36,830 nucleotides of DNA from an uncultured Oscillospiraceae bacterium (GTDB taxonomy: Bacteria; Bacillota; Clostridia; Oscillospirales; Oscillospiraceae): assembly GCA_934675115.1 (NCBI GenBank), contig CAKUPH010000013.1, positions 1 through 36,830 on the forward strand. The letters run 5' to 3'. Positions 32,325 through 36,830 of this stretch are shown in pieces. The position numbers and the translations under genes are program-made. The notes beneath the pieces are model-generated. The model worked only from the letters and a program-made list of their open reading frames with translations, was not told the origin of the DNA and did not search any database. Each line of letters begins with the position of its first letter. Position 1 is the first letter of the stretch.

Positions 32325-32675
32325 TTATTTCCCCGCCTCGATAGCTCGGAGCGGACTTTCGTCGCTCATACCTCGCATGAGAGCACTCATTTTGATCTGA
32401 CGAAAGTAGAAAATTCGGTTGAAATAATACTGTGTAAAGAGAAAACCGTCCTCGAGCCTTACCTCGTACCCGAGTTCTCCCGTGAAAAAGTTGCTCAAAG
32501 CCGCGTATCGCGTTTCGAGGCACTCGAGAGCTTTCAACTTATCCGCCGGGCTCAAATTGCCTTTTCCTTTTGAGATTTCCGCCGCCTCCGCCGCGTACTT
32601 TTGGAACTTGTCGAGGAACTCCGTAAAGATTTCCTCCGCCGTATCGAGATGCTTTGTGTTCTTGATTTTCAACAT
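32325..32675 (-). CDS. Unknown protein of the IS30-like element
   Basis: I do not recognise this 116-residue product. It is predicted mostly helical: a charged N-terminal half (TAEEIFTEFLDKFQKYAAEA, coiled-coil-like) and a more aromatic C-terminal half (FTQYYFNRIFYFRQIKM). It lies 22 nt after the HTH gene and 15 nt before the transposase N-terminal frame, with GGAGG about 11 nt upstream of its ATG. The conserved operon layout and RBS argue that it is a real gene and possibly an accessory factor for transposition or its control. Confidence 0.6.
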   Translation of the reverse strand: MLKIKNTKHLDTAEEIFTEFLDKFQKYAAEAAEISKGKGNLSPADKLKALECLETRYAALSNFFTGELGYEVRLEDGFLFTQYYFNRIFYFRQIKMSALMRGMSDESPLRAIEAGK

Positions 32676-32697
32676 GGTATGAGTAACCTCCGTTTCT

Positions 32698-32943
32698 TTA
32701 TTGAGCCGCTTTCCGACGGCCTCTATTTCGGTACGACCGATTTACTCGAGCCTCCGCTACCGCCGCGCTATACCCTTGACGAAAGCGGGAGTCCGTTTCC
32801 CCGGTCTTGCCTCGCTCGAGCTCGCGGTATATGGTCGCTTGGCACTTGCCGACACGCTCGGCAATCTCGCCCGGCTTTGCGCCCTTTGCGTACATTTCCT
32901 CGATAATCCGCCGCTCCTCGAGCTTTAAGCACTCGTATTTCAT
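32698..32943 (-). CDS. Small stand-alone HTH protein of IS30 type
   Basis: The 81-residue protein consists almost only of a helix-turn-helix: LKLEERRIIEEMYAKGAKPG then EIAERVGKCQATIYRELERG, followed by a basic tail (SYRNRGRRKAAQ). The pattern matches the N-terminal DNA-binding region of IS30-type transposases, including that of the transposase in this element, but no catalytic domain follows. The ATG at 32943 has GGAGG 8-9 nt upstream; the open frame extends to 33024 without another good start. It may bind the element ends or promoter as a regulator. Confidence 0.65.
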   Translation of the reverse strand: MKYECLKLEERRIIEEMYAKGAKPGEIAERVGKCQATIYRELERGKTGETDSRFRQGYSAAVAEARVNRSYRNRGRRKAAQ

Positions 32944-32965
32944 AGCCTCGCCTCCGTTTCTGCGT

Positions 32966-33008
32966 AAAAAAATAAGTGCGTCGGAGCTTATTAGCTCTTT
33001 CGCACTTA
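32966..33008 (-). terminator. Terminator-like hairpin inside the right end of the element
   Basis: On the - strand a stem of TAAGTGCG/CGCACTTA (33008-33001 with 32980-32973) and an inner GAGCT/AGCTC with a TATT-type loop is followed directly by T7 (32972-32966). This has the form of a rho-independent terminator lying upstream of the three element genes, and overlaps the right inverted repeat core. Confidence 0.65.
32998..33005 (-). repeat. Right terminal inverted repeat core
   Basis: TTTCGCAC is the inverse of GTGCGAAA at 31157-31164. It lies 18 bases inside the right direct repeat and forms part of the terminator-like hairpin. Confidence 0.55.
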
Positions 33009-33023
33009 ATGATAAACGCCACA

Positions 33024-33038
33024 AAGCCCGGAGATTTG
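33024..33038 (+). repeat. Right 15-bp direct repeat flanking the IS30-like element
   Basis: Second copy of AAGCCCGGAGATTTG (first at 31123-31137). It ends just before the promoter region of the D-Ala-D-Ala ligase gene. Confidence 0.85.
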
Positions 33039-33049
33039 ACAGTCTGCTC

Positions 33050-33078
33050 TTGTGCGGCGGCGCAAAAGGTGATATAAT
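33050..33078 (+). promoter_or_regulatory. Promoter of the D-Ala-D-Ala ligase gene
   Basis: TATAAT (33073-33078) is perfect; TTGTGC (33050-33055) lies 17 bases upstream. The predicted start is about 48 bases before the ddl ATG. The mobile element inserted only about 12 bases upstream of this -35, so the core promoter is intact but upstream elements were displaced. Confidence 0.6.
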
Positions 33079-33132
33079 TTTTATTCAGGCATAAAATCAG
33101 AGAGAACGAACTTGTATGAGGAGTTTTGCGAT

Positions 33133-34185
33133 ATGAAGATCGTTGTTTTGGCCGGCGGACTGAGTCCGGAGCGCAATGTCTCCCTGTCCAGTGGCACCAT
33201 GGTGTGCCAGGCGCTACGGGATCGCGGGCATCAGGCGGCCTTTGTGGATATGTTTTTCGGGACCGAGCGCTACGGCGGTGCGGCGGCGGAGCTGTTTACC
33301 GCTCCGCTGCCCGACGAGATCCGGAAGGTGAGCCGTCAGGCGCCGGATCTGGCCGCGGTGCGGGCCTCCCGCCGCTCCGGCGGGGACAGTATGTTCGGCC
33401 CGAACGTGCTGGAGCTGTGCGCCAGCGCCGACGTGGTGTTTCTGGCGCTGCACGGCTCCTGCGGCGAGGACGGACGGGTGCAGGCCGCCCTTGATCTGCT
33501 GGGCGTGCCGTACACCGGCTCAGGCTATCTGGGCAGCGCCATCGCCATGGATAAGGACCTGACTAAGCGGATGGTGGCCCCTCTCGGCGTGGTGACGCCC
33601 AAGTGGGAGACGATCCGGTATCAGGAAGCGGATATTCCTGCTCTCACCGCCCGGCTGGAGCTGCCCTGCGTGGTCAAGCCGGTGGACTCCGGCTCGTCCA
33701 TCGGCGTTGCCATCGCGAAAAACAGGGAAGAGGTGGACGCAGCTCTGCGCACCGGCCTTGCGCTGGGCGGCCACTGCGTCGTGGAGCAGTACATCTCCGG
33801 TCGGGAAATTCAGGTTGGTATTCTGGAGGACCGGGCGCTGCCGTCCATTGAGATCATCCCCAAAGAGGGCTTTTACGACTATGAGAACAAATATCAGCCC
33901 GGCGCGGCGGAGGAGATCTGCCCGGCCCCCATTCCCACGGAATGGGAAAAGCGGCTGGGGGACGCGGCACTGACGGTGTTCCGGGCGCTGGGCCTCGCGG
34001 TGTACTCCCGGGCGGATTTTATTGTCACAGAGGACGGTACGCCGTGGTTTCTGGAAATCAACACTCTCCCCGGCATGACGCCCACCAGCCTTATGCCCCA
34101 GGAGGCCGCCGCCGTGGGCATCGGCTACGGCGAGCTGTGCGAGCGCATCATTGAAGCATCCCTGAAGGCGCGCGGAAAAAACTGA
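33133..34185 (+). CDS. ddl: D-alanine--D-alanine ligase
   Basis: ATP-grasp enzyme making the D-Ala-D-Ala dipeptide of peptidoglycan. The 350-residue product shows VVLAGGLSPERNVSLSSG at the N-terminus, LHGSCGEDG near residue 115, CVVKPVDSGSSIGVA near 180 (ATP-grasp) and the substrate loop EINTLPGMTPTSL near 305. AGGAG at 33119-33123 precedes ATG 33133 by 9 nt; the open frame extends to a TTG at 33112 without family residues. murF lies downstream, after an inserted GNAT gene. Confidence 0.93.
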   Translation: MKIVVLAGGLSPERNVSLSSGTMVCQALRDRGHQAAFVDMFFGTERYGGAAAELFTAPLPDEIRKVSRQAPDLAAVRASRRSGGDSMFGPNVLELCASADVVFLALHGSCGEDGRVQAALDLLGVPYTGSGYLGSAIAMDKDLTKRMVAPLGVVTPKWETIRYQEADIPALTARLELPCVVKPVDSGSSIGVAIAKNREEVDAALRTGLALGGHCVVEQYISGREIQVGILEDRALPSIEIIPKEGFYDYENKYQPGAAEEICPAPIPTEWEKRLGDAALTVFRALGLAVYSRADFIVTEDGTPWFLEINTLPGMTPTSLMPQEAAAVGIGYGELCERIIEASLKARGKN

Positions 34186-34191
34186 GACAGT

Positions 34192-34704
34192 ATGTATATA
34201 GAAACTCATCGCATGATCATCCGTGATTTCGCGCCTGAGGATGCCGCTGATCTGTATGACATCCTCGGCGATGATGAAACCATGGAAAACTGCGAACCGG
34301 CATATGACTTTGGAAAAACAAAAAATTTTCTGATTTCATTCTGTATCAGCCGGAAAGGCGCTGCTGCGGCAGTTCATAAGAAAAGCGGAAAAATGATAGG
34401 CTACATCCTGTTTAACCAGATCGCTGATGGCGTATATGAAATGGGATGGATATATAACCGCGGCTTTTGGCGGCAGGGATACGCGTACGAATCCTGTAAA
34501 GCGGTAATCGATCACGCCTTTGATGAATTGAATGCGCATAAGGTTTTTGCGGAGTCGATCGATACTTTGAGATCGGTAAGTCTGATGAAAAAGCTGGGAA
34601 TGCGGCTTGAGGGCATTCAGCGCAGTCAGACCAGAGACATTCATGGTCATTGGGCCGACCTGTATTTTTATGGTCTGCTGAAGGATGATTGTGGGAAACT
34701 ATAA
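34192..34704 (+). CDS. GNAT-family N-acetyltransferase (RimJ/RimL-like)
   Basis: The 170-residue product has the GNAT fold of the RimJ/RimL-type: TERLIIRDF-like opening (ETHRMIIRDFAPED), IGYILF, then the acetyl-CoA loop GFWRQGYAYES and the NxxSxxLMKKLGM helix region (LRSVSLMKKLGMRLEG). The substrate cannot be told; members acetylate ribosomal proteins, aminoglycosides or small molecules. The gene is visibly more A+T-rich than ddl and murF on both sides and has only a weak ribosome binding site, 6 nt after the ddl stop. This suggests a recent arrival between two cell-wall genes. Confidence 0.85.
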   Translation: MYIETHRMIIRDFAPEDAADLYDILGDDETMENCEPAYDFGKTKNFLISFCISRKGAAAAVHKKSGKMIGYILFNQIADGVYEMGWIYNRGFWRQGYAYESCKAVIDHAFDELNAHKVFAESIDTLRSVSLMKKLGMRLEGIQRSQTRDIHGHWADLYFYGLLKDDCGKL

Positions 34705-34845
34705 TCGAGGGCAAGAAGAACGGCATGTATTGATTTTTCTTTGAATTCAACTATCGAAATATCGGGCAGCACAGTATACCCGGCAACGAGAGAAATTTGA
34801 ACTGGGCGGCGGACAGTCTGGCTGCCCCGAAGGAGTTTGCAAGCT

Positions 34846-36240
34846 ATGGAACCCATCACACTGAGACAGCTTCTGGACGCCGTGGACGGCACGCTGCTGG
34901 GCGATTTTGCCGACCTCGACGCCGCGATCACCGCCGTGGACACAGACAGCCGGAACATGCACCCCGGCAGCCTGTTCATCCCGCTGGAGGGGGAGCGGTT
35001 CGACGGCCACTCCTTTATCCCCGCGGCGCTGGAGACCGGCGCGGCGGGCTGCCTCACTGCCCGGCCCCGGGAGAGCTATCGGCCGGATAAATTCTACGTC
35101 AAGGTGCGCTCTACCCAGCGGGCGCTGCGGGATCTGGCCCAGTGGTACAAGCGCCGGTTCGACATCCCCTTCATCTGCATCACCGGCTCGGTGGGCAAGA
35201 CGACCACCAAGGACATGGTGGCGGCGGTGCTGGGGGAGCGGTACCGGGTGCTCAAGACCGACGGCAACTTCAATAACAACATCGGCCTTCCGCTGACGCT
35301 GCTGCGGCTGGACAGCTCCGTGGAGCTGTGCGTGCTGGAAATGGGCATGAATCACGCCGGGGAGATCGAATACCTCAGCGAGATCGTGGAGCCGGACGTG
35401 GCCCTCATCACCAACGTGGGCGACAGCCATATTGAGAATCTGGGCAGCCGGGAGGGCATTTTCAAGGCCAAGTGCGAGATTTTCTCCCACATGAAGCCCG
35501 GCGGCACCGCCATCCTCAACGGCGACGACGAGTGGCTGACGAAGCTGCGGGGAAATCTGCCCTTCCGCACTCTGTTCGTGGGTGCGGGGGAGGGCCTTGA
35601 CTACCGTGCTGACGAGATCCAGAGCGACGGCGAGACCCATCTCGCCTGCCGGGTGAACACCCCGAAGGAGCGCTTTGAGGTCACCATCCCCGCGCTGGGC
35701 AATCACATGATCTACCCCACGCTGATGGCCTGCGCCGTGGGCGAGCTGTTCGGCATGACTTCTAAGGAATTTACCCGGGGCGTGCAGAACTTCCTGCCCA
35801 CCAAGATGCGCATGAACGTCCTGCGCCTGCCCGGCGATGTGGTGGTGCTCAACGACGCGTATAATGCCAATCCCCAGTCCATGCGGGCCGCCGCAGCAGT
35901 GCTGGGGGACGCCAAGGGCCGCCGGAAGGTGGCCGTGGTAGGCGACATGCTGGAGCTGGGCGACGGCAGCGCCATGTTCCACCACGCGGTGGGGGCCTGC
36001 TTTGCCGAAATGGGGGCGGACAGTCTTATTGCCGTGGGCGACCTTGCCCGGCACATCGCGGAGGGCGCGGAGGAGGCCGGACTGGAGCAGGTCCGGTACT
36101 ATGCCAGTCAGGATCTGGCCATGCCGGCCATCTGCCATGAGCTTCAGCCCGGCACTACCATTCTGGTCAAGGCATCCCGCGCCATGCGTTTTGAAAAGAT
36201 CGTGGACGCGCTGACCGCCGCCGCAAAGGAGAACGGCTGA
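34846..36240 (+). CDS. murF: UDP-MurNAc-tripeptide--D-alanyl-D-alanine ligase MurF
   Basis: Adds the D-Ala-D-Ala made by Ddl to the peptidoglycan precursor. The 464-residue product has the Mur ligase P-loop TGSVGKTTTKDMV near residue 115, NNNIGLPLTLL, EMGMNHAGEI near 166, TNVGDSHIENLGSREG near 187 and the C-terminal domain motifs NDAYNANPQSM near 335 and GDMLELG. AAGGAG lies 10 nt before ATG 34846; an in-frame TTG at 34837 is too close to it. The 140-nt gap upstream shows no clear promoter. Confidence 0.94.
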   Translation: MEPITLRQLLDAVDGTLLGDFADLDAAITAVDTDSRNMHPGSLFIPLEGERFDGHSFIPAALETGAAGCLTARPRESYRPDKFYVKVRSTQRALRDLAQWYKRRFDIPFICITGSVGKTTTKDMVAAVLGERYRVLKTDGNFNNNIGLPLTLLRLDSSVELCVLEMGMNHAGEIEYLSEIVEPDVALITNVGDSHIENLGSREGIFKAKCEIFSHMKPGGTAILNGDDEWLTKLRGNLPFRTLFVGAGEGLDYRADEIQSDGETHLACRVNTPKERFEVTIPALGNHMIYPTLMACAVGELFGMTSKEFTRGVQNFLPTKMRMNVLRLPGDVVVLNDAYNANPQSMRAAAAVLGDAKGRRKVAVVGDMLELGDGSAMFHHAVGACFAEMGADSLIAVGDLARHIAEGAEEAGLEQVRYYASQDLAMPAICHELQPGTTILVKASRAMRFEKIVDALTAAAKENG

Positions 36241-36265
36241 CGCGCGCGGATACAGGAGAATTTTT

Positions 36266-36830
36266 ATGATCGACATACAGATTACCGGCCTCGTCAAGGA
36301 ATTTGAGGTCGGCAACCGCATACTGGATGGCTTCTCCCTTCAGGTGGATACTGGGGAGCGGGTGGGTCTGCTGGGTAAGAACGGCGCGGGCAAGACCACC
36401 ATCTTCCGCATCATGACCGGGCAGGTGGAGCCGGACGAGGGGACCGTCACCATCGCCCCCGGCCGCCGTCTGGGGCTTATTTCCCAGATCCCGGTGTACC
36501 CCGACGGGTACACCGTTCGGGACGTGCTGGACACCGCCTTTGCACCCCTCCACGACATGGAGCGCGAAATGGGGGAACTGGCTGCTCGGATGGGGGAGAG
36601 CGCCGACCCCGACGTCATGGCCCGGTACGACAAGCTTACCGCCGCCTTTGAGGTCGGCGGCGGGTACGACACCGAGACCCGGCTCAACAAAGTGTGCAAC
36701 GGCCTGAACATCAACGCCGATATGCGTGCCCGGCCCTTTGCCGCCCTGTCCGGCGGGGAAAAGACCCGGATCAACCTTGCCCGGCTCATTCTGGAGGATA
36801 CGGACATCCTGCTGCTGGACGAGCCCACCA
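36266..36830 (+). CDS. ABC-F family ATPase, N-terminal part
   Basis: The gene starts at ATG 36266 (AGGAG at 36254-36258) and is open to the end of the window, giving 188 codons. The first nucleotide-binding domain has Walker A GLLGKNGAGKTT near residue 34, signature LSGGEKTR near 161 and Walker B DILLLDEPT at the window edge. The GGGYDTETR stretch before the signature is typical of ABC-F proteins (ribosome-associated or resistance ATPases without membrane domains). Which subfamily cannot be told from this part. Confidence 0.85.
   Translation, partial: MIDIQITGLVKEFEVGNRILDGFSLQVDTGERVGLLGKNGAGKTTIFRIMTGQVEPDEGTVTIAPGRRLGLISQIPVYPDGYTVRDVLDTAFAPLHDMEREMGELAARMGESADPDVMARYDKLTAAFEVGGGYDTETRLNKVCNGLNINADMRARPFAALSGGEKTRINLARLILEDTDILLLDEPT

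Larger units (their letters stand above)
31138..33023 (-). mobile_element. IS30-like insertion element with three genes
   Basis: The 1886-bp segment lies between two perfect 15-bp direct repeats and holds a - strand operon: a small HTH gene, an unknown gene and an IS30-family transposase. Near each end, 18-19 bases inside the repeats, lies an inverted GTGCGAAA core (31157-31164 and, as TTTCGCAC, 32998-33005), with partial similarity continuing inward. Composition differs from the host: CTC rather than CTG for Leu, and at least seven CTCGAG sites. The exact ends are inferred from the repeats. IS30-family elements normally have one gene and make duplications of only a few bp, so this is an unusual member or a related element. 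Confidence 0.75.

Noticed and set aside
33036..33041. TTGACA just after the right direct repeat as -35 of ddl
   Set aside because: It is 31 bases from the TATAAT at 33073; TTGTGC at 33050 has the proper 17-base spacing.
1..36830. CRISPR arrays, tRNA, rRNA and prophage signals
   Set aside because: No regularly spaced short repeats, no cloverleaf-like or rRNA-like stretch, and no phage structural genes were seen on either strand.

Overview
The window looks like chromosome from a GC-rich, low-motility gut-type member of the Clostridia (Oscillospiraceae-like). The evidence is a PolC-type replicative polymerase, the short HisG plus HisZ pair, an SLH-anchored giant surface protease, BlaI/M56 regulation and consensus sigma-A promoters with strong AGGAGG ribosome binding sites. 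The genus-level placement is inference from gene content, not a search result.

Left part (1-11390, + strand): the 3' end of polC, then a histidine operon hisZ-G-D-B-H, an inserted LtaS-like sulfatase-fold membrane enzyme with its own promoter, then hisA-F-I-E and a Bax inhibitor-1 family membrane protein. Most his genes overlap by 1-7 nt, so they are translationally coupled. hisC and a histidinol-phosphatase gene are absent here. nagA follows and ends at a bidirectional terminator.

Middle left (11390-19340, - strand): a BlaI-type repressor with an M56 (BlaR1-like) membrane metallopeptidase, whose promoter carries two candidate operators. Next to it is a separate, tightly overlapping operon MoxR ATPase - DUF58 - transglutaminase-like membrane protein - FliB-like Cys-rich protein, starting at a divergent promoter near 19390.

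Middle (19439-28850, + strand): one gene of about 9.2 kb encodes a secreted subtilisin-like protease of about 3070 residues. It carries a PA insert, four adhesin-type (choice-of-anchor J-like) modules, InlB-like repeats, an FMN-binding-like module, GLUG repeats, tandem Ig-like domains and three SLH domains for wall anchoring. A strong terminator ends it.

Right part (28900-36830): a self-contained TetR - ABC ATPase - ABC permease operon with a consensus promoter and a palindromic operator; then a 1.9-kb IS30-like element flanked by 15-bp perfect direct repeats. The element carries a free-standing HTH gene, an unknown gene and a transposase whose N-terminus is detached by a frameshift. After it come the cell-wall precursor genes ddl and murF, separated by an A+T-richer GNAT acetyltransferase gene, and the start of an ABC-F ATPase that runs off the window.

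The points most worth following up are the IS30-like element (three genes, unusual flanking repeats, a terminator-like hairpin inside one end) and the fusion of an FMN-binding-like module into a surface protease.
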